Notes under the pieces: model-generated
Told to the model about the DNA's origin: nothing
What the model saw: only the letters and a program-made list of their open reading frames with translations
Databases searched by the model: none
Position numbers and translations under genes: made by a program
Assembly (NCBI GenBank): GCA_026826555.1
Contig: JAKSZT010040190.1
Coordinates: forward strand, 74,408 to 138,407
Direction of reading: 5' to 3'
DNA: 64,000 nt
Source: Tolypeutes matacus
Lineage: Eukaryota > Chordata > Mammalia > Cingulata > Chlamyphoridae
In this document: positions 13,001 through 22,395 of the stretch, piece after piece
Numbering within the stretch: position 1 is the stretch's first letter
Layout of the letters: each line of letters begins with the position of its first letter

Positions 13001-16000
13001 TCTGGAGACAAGATGTCTGAAATGGCGTATATTCTCAAGTAATGTCAGTGCCATGAAGGCACACTAGGAATTGTTCTAGGTTAAAGACACATGCCCCAGA
13101 AAGTAAAGGCAGTGTGTGATCCCAATACCTCCGGGGAAAAAGAATATTATTAAAAGAATTGATTAAATTAGAATATGAAATGTGGATTAGAGAAATGCAT
13201 CAGTGTTCAGTTTCCTGAATTTGATAATTGTCCTGTGGGTTCTGAAAGAAAATGTCCTTGTTCTTAGGAAGTAGACACTGAAGTATAAACAATGGACTCG
13301 CAGAGTTCTGAAGAAAATTACGTGCATCCATATATATATGGACGTGAGAGAGAGAGAAAATGATAGCAAATTAGCTGAACTGTTCAAAATTGGTGAATTT
13401 GGGAAAAGAGTATACAGGTGTTCTTCGTACTAAGCTTTTCTGTCAATCTGGAATTATTTCACAGTAAAATGTCAAAGCAAGCTGGACAGGTAGGCAGTGA
13501 GGTCCAGGGCAGGGGCTTGAATTAGTAAATTTGAACTGATCAGGTCCCTTGAGCAGTGGGTGGAGATTGCAAAAGGAGAGCGTTGGGAATTCCGGTACAG
13601 GAAGGAATGTGGGCCTCAGTCTCTGGCTGATTTTAGCTCCTCAAGTCACAGCTCAGTGGTCCTTGTCTCTCTGGCTTTTCCCAGGAGGACCCACCCATAG
13701 TTGAGTTTCAGCAAACATTTTTAAGAGAAAACCGAATTGCTGAGTGACTTCTCATGGTTTTCCTTTTTCTTTCTCTTTTAGGACATCGGGGACACACTGA
13801 GCAGGTACCGTTTCTCCTCCCCGGTGGTAAATCAAGAGTGGGAAGAGTGTCTCGCTCTCTTCCACTCGTTCATCCTGAGAGGAGGCCAGAGCCTGGGATG
13901 GACTCCTCAGCAGAGTGACACGTGCCCTGCCCACGCCTGCGGAGAGGCACTAGTGCGCGAGCAAGTCGAAGAGCAAAGCGCGTGGCGTGGACGTGGCGGG
14001 GTCTCACGTGGGACAGTGCTGGTGGCTCGGGCCTGAGGACTCGCTTGGGAATAGGAGCCACCCCCTCAGGGAAAGCAGGACTTAGAGGAGCTCGGGCCGA
14101 ATGCAAGGACAGCTTATGGTTGTTACTTCTTGAATATTTCCGTCAGTTCCCTTTCTTTTATTTATTTTTTCTTATTAGGAAAAATAAGGCCTAAGGAAAG
14201 TATGCACAGCGCAGAGTTGTGTAATTAGCGGTGAGCCACCTGGGTTCTGGCGCCTACTCTGGTTAATTCCTCTCTTCTACCATCAAATGGGAAGCGAGGT
14301 GGCACTCCTTGGGCGTCGGGACATGACTGGGCAGAAAGAGCTCGGACTGGGCGAGATGCCAGATCTGAGTCGTGCTTGCAGGGCAGATGGCGAGGGCAGG
14401 CAGGACGGGCCTGGAAGATGGCATTGGGTCAGGAGTGCAGACTGACCTGAGGGATCTGGGTTTTGAAGGTGATTAAATTTCTGAGTGGGGAAGACCTTCC
14501 AGAGGAAAGTGCTCGACCTCGTGGGGGCATTTGAGGTAACGGGAAGAAAAGCAGAGGAGCGAATGATCTCTAAATTTGCATGGGGCCTCTAGATGGGGAG
14601 GTTGACTGGGAGGGCTGCGGGGAGAGCTGGAGAGCCCCGAGACAGTCGAGGCGGAGCTGGTACCATTAACCAGCCTGATGACCCAAGGACACACTGCCTT
14701 CCTCTGCCTCTTTTTTTTTAGGAGGTACCGGGAATCGAACCCAGAACCTCATACACGGGAAGCAGACCCTCAGCCACTAAGCTTCACCCACTCCTGCTCT
14801 TTTTGATGCCAGTCTTGTTCTGACCCAACATTATGGACGTGGACCCTCAAGCCCTAGCACCCAGATGGCTTCCTCATCTGTTTGTTCATTGTCTGCTTGT
14901 TCTTTCTCTGGGAGGCACTGAGAACCGCACCTGGGACCTCCCGTGTGGGAGGCAGGCGCTCAACTGCTTGAGCCACATCTACTCCCCCAGTAAAATGTGA
15001 ATATAGAAGAAGGGGTATTGGGTAGGCAATTAGCAGTCCTTGCAAAGACCCTTTTGGGGGGTGGATGTGGAAATTGGGTGTTCCCCAGAGGGTACCTATG
15101 TGTCTGAAGTTGTCATTCTCTCCGCATTTAGGAAACTGAGGATTCTGGATAGTTGCCCGCTATTTTAGTTTCCTGGGCGCTTGGGCAAATACCATGGGCC
15201 TCCTTAATGGGTTCACACCCACAGGGATGGATTAGACTAAAAAACACATTTTTTCCTGGGGTACATACAGCTTCAAACCCCAACACCCACCATGAATATC
15301 AGGGACTTGGTCACGGAATCCCGTGTTTCCTGGCCAGGTCAGCCTCATTCAATTGAATTCAGTAAACGGGTTCTGAGCACTTGCTATTTGAAAAGCCATG
15401 AGCTTTAGGGGATACTGAAATGAGTAAGGCATTACCCCTGTTCTCATCTAGAGGAATAGATCCAGGAGGTGAGGATGCGAAAAGGTGTAGTGGCAGATTT
15501 TAAAGTCTGTTCACATATGTCTGACAGCTTGGCCCAGCCCTGATCCCGGTCCTGGAGTTGGGAAAGGGATTCACTGGTATTTTTTTTAAATTTAGGGCTG
15601 AAAGAATCAGAATCCCTGAACCCTGGATCACACCTCCAGATCTACAAGAGAAAATCCACATTTTTGCCCAAAAATGTCTGTTCTTGACTGAGAGTCTGAA
15701 GCAGTTCACAGGTAATGTGAGCAGGGGCCTCTTGGGGGGAAAGGGATCTATGCTGGGAGGATCTGTGTGATGTCTGCGGGGATGTTTTTCAGCCAGGTAG
15801 TGAGATGCAACTGAATATTTTTTCTCTTCCCCTCTTAGAAAAAATGCAGTCAGATATGGAGAAAATCCAAGGTAAGTTATCAACCTAATGGGCTTTTGAG
15901 GTTGAGTTTGGAATAAGAGCATCCGAGTTAAAGTTGTGGGAAAATGGGAGGGGGCTGATACTCACTGGCCAGCCAGCCCAGCATTTTTACGTCTTGCTTT

Positions 16001-19000
16001 TTGTCTTAACTTTTTCAGTTAATAGCCTTTTTTTTTTTTTAAGATTTATTTTATTCCTTTATTTCTCTCCTCCCACCTCATTGTTTGCTCTCTGTGTCCA
16101 TTCATTGTGCGCTCTCTCTGTCTGCCCATCTTCTCTTTAGGAGGCACCAGGAACTGAACCTGTGGTAGGCAGGTGCCCAAATGCTTGAGCCACATCCGCT
16201 TCCCAATTTATAGCCTCTTATTTCAGTTTGAAGTCTCTTACCTATATTAGCTCTCAGTTTATACTGATGGAGGAGAGAAATGGGCAATACAGAAATTAAT
16301 CCAAAATCAGTTTGGTTATTAGAGTTTTTTTTAATTGGGAAAGAGAATGAGCAGAACTCTGTCCTTCTACATCTCATTTGAGCTAGTGTTCAAGATAACC
16401 TGCGTGCCTCCTGCGTCTGGCTGCAGGCGCTGGCCAGGCTGGGGGGAGCCGAGCAATACGGGCAGCTCAGCGAGCAAGGCTGGGAGCAAGGATTCAGGAG
16501 TCAGTGCCACTTGCTAGAGACCCTACCATAATTTCCTCATCTGTAAAATGAGGAACGCAATAGTTCTTAGTCCATAGAGTTGAAATGATTAAATTAGTTA
16601 TTCCTCCTAGAGCACTTAGAGTGAGGACTGACATGCACTAAACACTGTATTTATTAAGTGAAGCCGCCCAGGCATTTAGGGGCATGCTTTTTCAAAATCT
16701 AAAACTGCTCAGCAGCCACATGCAGTTAGGAGTTGGCTGAATGCTGAAATTCCTAGGCTGGGATCCTACATGTAGATAAACCCTTTTCTTATGTATTATA
16801 AATTAAAATTCCCCATAATCACTGATACTTTTCCAGGATCTATCACTTGTACCACATCACGTATAGGAAATCCTTATTTGCATTGCCTCTCCTCAGATAC
16901 ACACTTTTTGGGAGACGTTTGGCAACGTAGATTTAGGTGATGCACCCATGTCCTCCACAAACAAGACAAACAGGGAAAATCCCCACTTAATACAGTGGAT
17001 GGTGTTGGAAGTGGTTAGTTCAGGCAGGACTTTCCTTGATCCCCTCTCATTCACTTCTACTCTTCTCCTGCCGCTTGACAGCTCAATGAGAACATAATTG
17101 TGAAAATGCTTTGTTACCTACCAAGTGCCTTAAAACGGATGGTCTTTTTGGCCCCCACGGTGGCAGTGGGCTTCACCTGCAGAGCCAGCCAGCCCCTGGA
17201 GCAGTGGTAGCTGACGAAAGCTCAGAGTTCTCTGTCCCACAGGCTTCACCCTGCAGAGCCAGCTGGCTGGCCCACTGGAGGGCAAAATCCTTGCTTTTGA
17301 CTCAGTTTGGCCCCATTTTCTGCCAGTCTCTGGCATGTGGTGATCCTTCCTCCCAAGACTCCCTTTCTCTCCTCACTTAAAGTCCTTAGCTGGATGGCAG
17401 AATTCTGCGTTGTATGAGGAAATCCGTGCATGGCAACAGATGACTCTACCCAAAGCTCCCTCATGTACGTATTTCTGGGAAATACTTGTATGACTTCTTA
17501 ACTTCTTTTCTCTTTTCTTTCAGAATTGAGAGAGGCTCAGTTATACTCAGGTAGGTGACAGGAGATAGAGCCACATTGTGGAAAGGAATAAAAAATCCTT
17601 GTGAACTTATCTACTCTTAGGAATAAGTTTAGAAGTTGCCTAAATTTGATCCTTTGGGCCACATGTGTAAATTTCATAAGTGACAGCAATGCAATGGAGC
17701 GACTGCTTGTTTCTGTGTTTACAATACCTTTGCCTCATGAAATGCCTTAGAACTGAAGCCATGGGCCTTTCGAAATAGGGGGAAATCAAGCTCAGGGCTA
17801 CAGAGGGTTATAAAATGGAAACTGCATTTCCCCGAAAGCAGAATGCTGCCGGTCCCGTGGCGCACTGCTCTGTCCGCCCAGTTGCGGGCATCCTGTGGTC
17901 TGGAAAGGGCAGGAGCAGTTGAGCTCAGCCCTTATCGTGAGTGCTAAAGAGAGTCTCAGAGCCTGATGTCATCCCATCACTGAGCTAGGGCAGAGGTCAG
18001 ACCCCACCACCACCACCACTCCACCTTCAGGTTTAGAGACTGGGCAAATCTCAGATCCCAGGCATGCACTTTTCACACCTTCTCTTGTGTGGAATCCTCC
18101 TCACGAAGAGGGACTCTACGAACTGTAGGTCGTTACTCATTTGGTGGCTGTGGTGCACATTTCACTCCTTCAGTAAGCGTTAATCGAGAACCTCGTTTGT
18201 GTCTGACCCTGTCTAACCTTGACTTTATTGAGGTATACCCGTGACCCAGGAAAGAGATGGGCAACTGTTGTGGACAGATTGCAGAACCAAGGACCGCGCC
18301 TTTGGGATTCTTGGTCACCTCCACCGGGTGCTTCTCATGAACCTTTTGTGGGGTCATTTTCTGAGGGCTGACGTTGGAGAGTCTTCCTCCTCAACGAGGG
18401 TGGTGTAAAGAGCACATGAGAGAATATTATCAGAGCTTTTAAAGCAGGAGAGCGCCCCGTGACTGCAAGGTGCTATAATGCTAAATACACAGATGATATC
18501 CAGTTTGGGATTTCAGGGAAAAGGGAATGACATGACTTGGGCTGGTTAAGAACAGCTTTGTGGAGATGTGGGACTCGCACTGGGCGGATAAATTGGGTTT
18601 GGCTGTGCTCAGTAAAGTCCCCACGGAATGGAGGACATAAAAGCGTGACCTGAGACACACTTATCAACAATTCTAAAATCCCCAAACTCTGAAAGCCAAA
18701 AGCTTTTTCATTATTTTACAGCAAACTTTTTGTAAAACCAGAACAGATGTAGGACTATTTATCCCGTGTAATAGGAACATTCATATGTTTCACAGCAGAT
18801 TAAGATTTGATTATGAAGTGCTGCACCAGCCCCTGCCTTTCTGAAATCTGTAATGTTCTGAACTCTGTAAAACTTCCATCCCCTGAGGCTTTCAGATTAA
18901 AGGGTTGTTGATATACATTTAAGAGAGCCTTAAATTCACTTTATAATGGATATTGTGGCTTAGACATGAAAGAAAAAGGGGTAAAATGTCAAAATACCAT

Positions 19001-20053
19001 GGCTAGAAAAGAACCAGCTAATGCAAACAATAGTCTTTGAAATGGGCAACTTCAGGGTGTAGTTCACCATAAGGTGAATGCAGCCTACAGTGGGGAGCTC
19101 TAAGACTCTTCTCAGGGAGGTGGGAGAAAGGCTGGCTATCCTGGAGTGGGATCCCCTGGTGGAGAAAGGCTGGCTGCTCTAGAGTGGGATCGCCTGGTGG
19201 AGAAAGGCTGGCTATCCTGGAGTGGGATCCCCTGGTGGAGAAAGGCTGGCTATCCTGGAGTGGGATCCCCTGGTGGAAAGGCTGGCTGCCCTAGAGTGGG
19301 ATCCCCTGGTGGAGAAAGGCTGGCTATCCTGGAGTGGGATCCCCTGGTGGAGAAAGGCTGGCTGCCCTAGAGTGGGATCCCCTGGTGGAGAAAGGCTGGC
19401 TGCTCTGGATTGGGCTCTCCTTGTGCTCAGGACTGACCTCCCTCTGTGTCTCCACAGTGGACGTAACCCTGGACCCAGACACGGCCTACCCCAGCCTGAT
19501 CCTCTCTGAAAATCTGCGACAAGTGCGGTACAGTTACCTCCAGCGGGACCTGCCTGACAACCCCGAGCGGTTCAATCTTTTCCCCTGTGTCTTGGGCTCT
19601 CCGTGCTTCATCGCTGGGAGACATTACTGGGAGGTAGAGGTGGGAGATAAGGCCAAGTGGACCATAGGTGTCTGTGAAGACTCGGTGTGCAGAAAAGGTG
19701 GAGTGACCTCGGCCCCCCAGAATGGATTCTGGGCTGTGTCGTTGTGGTACGGGAAGGAGTACTGGGCTCTGACCTCCCCGATGACTGCCCTCCCCCTGCG
19801 GACCCCTCTCCAGCGGGTGGGGATTTTCCTGGACTACGATGCTGGAGAGGTCTCCTTCTACAACGTGACAGAGAGGTGTCACACCTTTACCTTCTCCCAT
19901 GCTACCTTCTGTGGGCCTGTGCGGCCCTACTTCAGCCTGAGTTACTCGGGAGGGAAGAGTGCAGCGCCTCTGGTCATCTGCCCCATGAGTGGGATCGATG
20001 GGTTTTCTGGCCATGTTGAGAGTCATGTCCACTCCATGGAGACCTCCCCTTGA
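3785..20053 (+). CDS. TRIM27: TRIM27 (RFP) E3 ligase, exons 3-8 (5' part outside window)
   Basis: Spliced coding segment joined as 3785-4015, 13782-13804, 15596-15711, 15839-15871, 17524-17550 and 19458-20053. All junctions have AG/GT borders and the phases (0, 2, 1, 1, 1) fit without a stop, giving 341 residues. Human TRIM27 is 513 aa, so about 172 N-terminal residues (RING, B-box 2, start of the coiled coil; exons 1-2) should lie upstream of the window. The product matches remembered human TRIM27 almost residue for residue, with a few substitutions such as Asn-to-Ser in the NSISGAI stretch. Exon sizes of 231, 23 and 116 nt are the standard TRIM pattern. TRIM27 is a ubiquitin/SUMO ligase that represses transcription in the nucleus and, with MAGE-L2 and USP7, regulates WASH on endosomes. 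It was first found as a RET fusion partner. Visible parts are the coiled-coil end, linker and PRY-SPRY (B30.2) domain. The gene looks intact. Confidence 0.97.
4537..5183 (-). repeat. Unnamed ~650-bp interspersed repeat, copy A
   Basis: Read on the minus strand it begins TGTGGCAGTTTAAT and ends GGCTGACTAATTCA. Same family as 11,024-11,793 and 27,841-28,400, sharing the motifs 'gtcagccaa.ggggtgct' and 'ttataaagggtatttatttggggtagaag'. The TG...CA ends suggest a solo LTR, but I cannot place it in a named family. Confidence 0.7.
5184..5500. other. Ancient LINE2/MIR-like remnant in TRIM27 intron 3
   Basis: 5,195-5,290 has the pattern 'ttgagcgtctgctctggctc...ctaggcactgggatt...gtgaataagctctcc' seen in ancient mammal-wide LINE2-type repeats. 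The rest is unassigned. No exon. Confidence 0.45.
5514..5703 (+). mobile_element. DAS-type tRNA-derived SINE, with TSDs
   Basis: Starts gggaagcggctgtggctc, has a Pol III A box (tggctcaatcagtagg) and B box (ggttcggttccc), a body ending in agcgagcacaagcagc, an (AAAT)n stretch and an A-rich tail. Flanked by the 14-bp direct repeat aagaaacaggactg at 5500-5513 and 5704-5717, showing L1-type retroposition. Confidence 0.93.
5811..5915 (-). mobile_element. Short tRNA-SINE, minus strand, with TSDs
   Basis: Poly(T) at 5811-5832, then the antisense of a tRNA-like head ending catctgtttccc. This subtype has a head but essentially no body before the tail. The repeat tcaaacctatttta occurs at 5797-5810 and 5916-5929. 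Confidence 0.9.
5942..6025 (+). mobile_element. tRNA-SINE head fragment
   Basis: gtgggtgtagctcagtggtt, then tgcctgcttcccgtgtatg and ggtcctgggttcgatccccgg: a tRNA-like head with A and B boxes. No clear tail or TSD, so likely older or truncated. Confidence 0.75.
6026..6461. other. Intronic sequence, nothing recognised
   Basis: Between the SINE head and the L1 fragment. Moderately GC-rich with no conserved coding signature. Confidence 0.5.
6462..6975 (-). mobile_element. Old L1 3' end, antisense
   Basis: Contains the antisense of an L1M-type 3' end: the 'gtgtacaactcagtggcatttagtaaac' region, 'ccaccactagctggttccagagc', and 'tttatccgtttgtcagttggacatttggggtgtttccatccac', followed by 'agtgaatagtgctgctatgaaca'. 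Diverged and not coding. Confidence 0.8.
6976..7324. other. Intronic spacer, nothing recognised
   Basis: Contains a T17 run at about 7,041-7,058. The remainder is unique-looking. Confidence 0.45.
7325..7965 (+). mobile_element. L1 ORF2 reverse-transcriptase fragment, sense
   Basis: Recognisable ORF2 stretches with many stops: 'gcagatgacataatagtatacttg' encodes the L1 ADDxIVYL-like site region in decayed form, followed by 'aatacctgggaataaactta' (YLGI) and 'cccgataaaaacactaacaag'. A dead fragment, 5' and 3' truncated. Confidence 0.78.
8185..9095 (+). pseudogene. NIFK: NIFK processed pseudogene
   Basis: Intronless, with stops and shifts. Segments line up with NIFK (nucleolar Ki-67 FHA-interacting RNA-binding protein): [30 protein letters not shown] (RNP1 of the RRM), then after a shift [18 protein letters not shown] and [13 protein letters not shown], then [17 protein letters not shown], and finally STKGQVF...[27 protein letters not shown] near the C terminus. 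The N terminus is eroded. An AT-rich block at about 8,580-8,665 interrupts the homology and looks inserted. NIFK acts in ribosome biogenesis; this copy cannot encode it. Confidence 0.88.
9096..10301. other. Intronic sequence with possible L1 3' pieces
   Basis: 9,245-9,380 ('gttgtaatcgcaaactagtggaaacaatctaactgcc') resembles a diverged sense L1 3' end. 9,400-9,880 is GC-rich and unassigned. The rest is AT-rich with no clear feature. Confidence 0.4.
10302..10500 (+). mobile_element. DAS-type tRNA-derived SINE
   Basis: Nearly identical to the copy at 5,514: head from gggaagcggctgtggctc, B box ggttcggttccc, body to agcacaagcagcacgg, (AAAT)n and A-tail. High identity suggests recent insertion. TSDs are not clear because the flanks are A-rich. 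Confidence 0.92.
10501..11023. other. L1 3'-end remnant and AT-rich intron
   Basis: 10,520-10,790 reads like a decayed sense L1 3' UTR ('gtttccaggatatattgttaagtgaaaaa', 'gttttgacttttgaaatcatgtt'). The remainder is unassigned. Confidence 0.4.
11024..11793 (-). repeat. Unnamed ~650-bp interspersed repeat, copy B, split by a SINE
   Basis: Same family as 4,537-5,183: 'attagtcagccaaaggggtgct' and 'tttataaagggtatttatttggggtagaag' at one end, 'acatcaaactgcca' at the other. A SINE at 11,463-11,698 interrupts it, so the repeat is older than that SINE. Confidence 0.7.
11463..11698 (-). mobile_element. DAS-type SINE, minus strand, nested in repeat copy B
   Basis: Poly(T), aaagatttattttatttat, a long body, and an antisense tRNA head ending agccgcttcccc. 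Flanked by the imperfect duplication cctaatc(a/c)taactt at about 11,449-11,462 and 11,699-11,712. Confidence 0.9.
11826..11960 (-). mobile_element. Short tRNA-SINE, minus strand, with TSDs
   Basis: T-rich (TTTA)n/poly(T) tail, then accgggaggtaccgggaatc and an end at tccgtttccc. Same short subtype as 5,811. Near-perfect duplication atgaaacta(g/t)ttta begins at 11,812 and 11,961. Confidence 0.9.
12194..12386 (+). mobile_element. DAS-type tRNA-derived SINE, with TSDs
   Basis: Full element starting gggaagcggctgtggctc, with intact A and B boxes and (AAAT)n tail. Direct repeat aaaataagaacct at 12,180-12,192 and 12,387-12,399. Confidence 0.93.
12400..13781. other. TRIM27 intron 3, 3' part
   Basis: AT-rich. 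12,920-13,020 ('gtggctgctgtaacattacataaactgg...aacgggaatttattctctcaattctgga') resembles an ancient mammal-wide repeat. Ends in the branch/pyrimidine region of exon 4. No other gene seen. Confidence 0.45.
13782..13804 (+). CDS. TRIM27: TRIM27 exon 4 (23-nt micro-exon)
   Basis: A 23-nt exon between ctcttttag and gtaccg encoding DIGDTLS plus two bases of the next Arg codon. A 23-nt exon here is conserved across TRIM genes with a B30.2 domain. It is too short to find by ORF length and was located by the expected peptide and splice sites. Confidence 0.95.
13805..14710. other. TRIM27 intron 4, 5' part
   Basis: 13,800-14,110 is fairly GC-rich. The frame stays open for about 230 nt past exon 4, but no known domain appears. 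14,300-14,640 has the wording of an ancient LINE-type repeat, uncertain. Confidence 0.4.
14711..14795 (-). mobile_element. tRNA-SINE fragment, minus strand
   Basis: T8 run followed by aggaggtaccgggaatcgaa and an antisense head ending cacccactcc. Diverged from the young DAS copies. Confidence 0.75.
14868..14990 (-). mobile_element. tRNA-SINE, minus strand, diverged
   Basis: Antisense SINE: 'ctgggaggcactgagaaccgcacctgggacctcccgtgtgggaggc' split over the element, ending tgagccacatctactccccc. The B box is mutated, so an old copy. Confidence 0.75.
14991..15595. other. TRIM27 intron 4, 3' part
   Basis: 15,355-15,470 resembles an ancient LINE2/MIR-like fragment ('ttctgagcacttgctatttg...gggatactgaaatgagtaaggcattacccc'). 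The rest is unassigned. Confidence 0.4.
15596..15711 (+). CDS. TRIM27: TRIM27 exon 5 (linker, 116 nt)
   Basis: Acceptor tttag at 15595, donor gtaatg after 15711. It completes the Arg codon from exon 4 and encodes [27 protein letters not shown] through LKQFT, the linker between coiled coil and B30.2. It ends in phase 1. Confidence 0.96.
15839..15871 (+). CDS. TRIM27: TRIM27 exon 6 (33 nt)
   Basis: Short exon between cctcttag and gtaagt encoding [11 protein letters not shown], including the split Glu at its start. Identical to remembered human TRIM27 at this point. The strong donor gtaagt supports use. Confidence 0.95.
16029..16205 (-). mobile_element. tRNA-SINE, minus strand
   Basis: Poly(T), aagatttattttattccttt, body, then ggaggcaccaggaactgaac and an end at agccacatccgcttccc. 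An older copy in TRIM27 intron 6. Confidence 0.82.
16206..17523. other. TRIM27 intron 6 remainder, with a MIR
   Basis: 16,490-16,660 matches a sense MIR ('tttcctcatctgtaaaatgagg...ttgaaatgattaaatta'). The rest holds no recognised element and runs into the exon 7 pyrimidine tract. Confidence 0.5.
17524..17550 (+). CDS. TRIM27: TRIM27 exon 7 (27 nt)
   Basis: Acceptor tctttcag at 17523 after a pyrimidine-rich tract, donor gtaggt after 17550. Encodes ELREAQLYS in phase with its neighbours. Exons 6 and 7 are each divisible by three, so skipping either would keep the frame. Confidence 0.95.
17551..19130. other. TRIM27 intron 7, 5' part
   Basis: Includes a short (ACC)n run at about 18,004-18,020. 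No exon or strong repeat recognised. Confidence 0.4.
19131..19432 (+). repeat. 38-bp minisatellite in TRIM27 intron 7
   Basis: Seven units plus a degenerate eighth, starting at 19131, 19169, 19207, 19245, 19281, 19319, 19357 and 19395. The unit begins gctggctatcctggagtggg and ends cctggtggagaaag. The fourth copy is 36 bp (lost 'ga'). Two sub-variants, tatcctggag and tgccctagag or tgctctagag, alternate, which points to expansion by higher-order duplication. The last unit runs into the exon 8 acceptor region. Confidence 0.95.
19458..20053 (+). CDS. TRIM27: TRIM27 exon 8 (B30.2/PRY-SPRY, stop codon)
   Basis: Acceptor tctccacag at 19457; stop TGA at 20051-20053. Encodes the whole B30.2 domain from [14 protein letters not shown]. 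Family hallmarks are present: the LDP motif of [40 protein letters not shown], and [19 protein letters not shown]. The end reads [23 protein letters not shown], slightly different from the human tail. This domain gives TRIM27 its substrate binding. The 38-bp minisatellite ends about 25 bp upstream of the exon. Confidence 0.98.
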
Positions 20054-21030
20054 GAGGAGGTGGACTCAGGCTAAACCGGCTGTTGGCCACAATCCTGCCC
20101 CAGGTACAGGGCATCTTCCTTGCCGCTCCCTGTCCACCCCAGCTGGGTATCCTGCCCACTCCCGTGCCCGTGTTCTCTACTGTCCTCTCCTTTCCCAGGC
20201 AAATTGTGAGATGTAACAAGAAGTACCACATTGCCCCGAAATAAAACAAACACAGCAGATGTCCACCTCCAGTGTTGCACACCTTTTGGCTCTACACACT
20301 GCTGGAGGAGCTAAAGAAGATGGAAAGTGTTTGGATTTGGGGAGCCATCCCACCTGCACCCTCCTGGCCCCTCCTGGCTCCTCTGGTTTGGCCTCACACA
20401 GGGACCATGGGTATTTGCTGTCATTTCTGGACAAGGGAGTGGAACTGTGAGGCCCTGTCAGCATGACTCCCTTGGGCCCGGGCTTCCCCTCTGGGATTAG
20501 TACCTCTGCCCCTGGTTCCCCACCTGCCGTAGCTTTATTGACTTCGTTAAAGAGGTGTGTATGTGTTTTGGTTAGTCGCGGTCATTTTACAGTCAGGGTG
20601 GGGCAGAACCGCACCTCTGTTTTGAGATGATGTTATCAGCGTGCTCTTTGCCTCGCTATCTTTTCCGAGGGCTCTGTCTGCTCCGTTCTACTGAAAGTGC
20701 ATTTTCTGCCCCACACTGTCCACTCTTCCTAGATTCTGCCCCTGTCTCGCTTGTGGACTGGCGGCCGGCCGGTCACACACCATCCCTGGGAGCCTTCTGG
20801 GGTGCTATTCCCCCTGGACCCTTTTTCCATCTTCTTGGGGTGGGGGGCAGAGGCCCTTCTGATGTGTGTGCCATCCAGGGGCAGCCCCAGCCCCACGGCC
20901 ATTGGCTCAGGGGGCGATTCAGGCCCCGGCCGAGGCAGAGCTCTGGGCAGGCCGCGTGTTCCTCAGCCCTGCTCTCCCTGGGGCAGATGCCCCTCTGTGT
21001 GAAAATAAAGTGAGTGTGGATGTCGTTGAC
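20054..21030 (+). other. TRIM27: TRIM27 3' UTR with two candidate poly(A) signals
   Basis: AATAAA occurs at 20240-20245 and again at 21004-21009. The distal one is followed by a GT-rich stretch (gtgtggatgtcgttg) typical of a cleavage element, so the longer UTR of about 1 kb is the likelier main form. The sequence between is unique-looking and GC-rich. End point is inferred. Confidence 0.65.
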
Positions 21031-21589
21031 ACTGTTGTTCTCTCCCCAGTCTTAGGAGGGTTGGGGTTGTAGATGTGGAGTTGAACAAAGGGCATGGGGG
21101 AGGAAAAGTCGATGGTTTTGATTTCCCTCGCGGGTCCAGAATAGCTTTCTGAGCAATGTTTACTTCCAGCTGGGTGACATGACCGTCTCCCGGTCCTGGG
21201 AAAGTGGAGTTGGACAGCCACAGCCTGCAGCTCTGTATTGATTCGTCCCATAGCTCACTAGGAGAGGGTTGTCTCAAGTCCTTCTGATTGGCAGTGGGGC
21301 AGTGCAGCAAAACTTGGCACCCACAGAGAGCCCAGAGCCACGGGCCGAAGCCCTCGGGTGGCCGCGGGCTGCGGAGAGGTCAGGCTGAGAGAAGATCCGT
21401 TCCTGGGGCTTTTGGTCTTTTCCTTTTCTACCCATTGGCCTCAGAACCCGGGATCCTGTGGGTTTCACTTGCTCCCTGCCGGGCATCGGGGTTCCAGGGC
21501 TGAAGTTCATGTCCTGTTTCTTTCACTTATTCATCAGGTTTAAGGGAAATGATGAGCAGGTACTGCAGGGAAGGCCTTCCGTGTGGAGT
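21031..21589. other. Spacer downstream of TRIM27, nothing recognised
   Basis: GC-moderate sequence past the distal poly(A) signal. No coding signature. Confidence 0.4.
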
Positions 21590-21765
21590 ACATATACATT
21601 CCCAGAGTGCTTATAGAGCAGTGTTTGGCACGTGGCATGAAGTCTTATTTAACACATCAGGAAACCGAAGCACAGAAGATAAATTACCAGAGCACACAGC
21701 TCAGAAGCAGCAGAGCCAGGAATCAAACCCGGCCACATGCATCTTACCTGCCCCACAGTATATGT
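21590..21765 (-). mobile_element. MIR, antisense
   Basis: Reads 'cagtgtttggcacgtgg', 'aggaaaccgaagcacagaag', and 'acacagctcagaagcagcagagccaggaatcaaacccgg', the antisense of the MIR core and 5' tRNA-like part. Ancient and diverged. Confidence 0.72.
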
Positions 21766-22150
21766 GGAGTCTGCTTTTCTGCGTGGCAGGGGCAGAGCAG
21801 AGAGCTGGAGCCTTGGAGTGCTGTCCACCGACCTGGGGCGCCTGCCGTATGGCAGGGAGTGTGTCCTCGGCAGACGTGAGGGTCTGCACCTGGGGACTCA
21901 CTTTCATGCACATTCCACTTTCCCCCTAATTAAGCCCACGGGGCTGGGGGGAAGAAGGGTCCACAAAGAGGACACCGTCCTTGCTGCCCAAGAGTGAGAC
22001 TGTCTCCAGGCTAACTTAGTGGGCCCCACACTGGGCTGCCTGATCGCAGTAGACCCTGCTTTAGAAACAGCATCTTAATGCCCCCTGAAAGCAGAAGCGA
22101 GCAGTGATTAAACCCTTGAATCCTTGTGGGGTTCAGCAGAGCTGCTTCCA
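21766..22150. other. Spacer, nothing recognised
   Basis: No feature I can support. Confidence 0.4.
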
Positions 22151-22395
22151 ACTTGAAGAGGGGTGGGTATTACTAACAGTACTGAGTGCACAGGTCTCGG
22201 AAGACTATACTTTATGGTACTATTTTTATAATTTGAACAAAAGAATCGTGGTTACCTGTGGGCCATGAGGGGGGAGGAGGAGGAGGAGGAGGAGGAGGGC
22301 ATAGTTGATGTGAGTTGTTATCTTCTGGTTCTTGTGAGTTCATAGACATTGATTATATTTAAATTTCTAATTAAAAAAATTTTTTGAATGGAGTT
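22151..22395 (+). mobile_element. Old L1 3' end with a (GGA)n tract
   Basis: Reads like an L1M 3' UTR ('gtactatttttataatttgaac', then 'gtggttacctgtgggccatgagg'), ending with a weak A/T tail. A purine (GGA)n microsatellite occupies about 22,268-22,300. Confidence 0.5.

Noticed and set aside
19131..19432. Regularly repeated units that might suggest a CRISPR array
   Set aside because: Head-to-tail 38-bp units without spacers, in a mammalian intron: an ordinary minisatellite.
19334..20053. A 239-aa open frame that could be a free-standing B30.2 gene
   Set aside because: Its first 41 codons are minisatellite and intron sequence; the acceptor at 19,457 and the perfect phase from exon 7 show it is TRIM27 exon 8.
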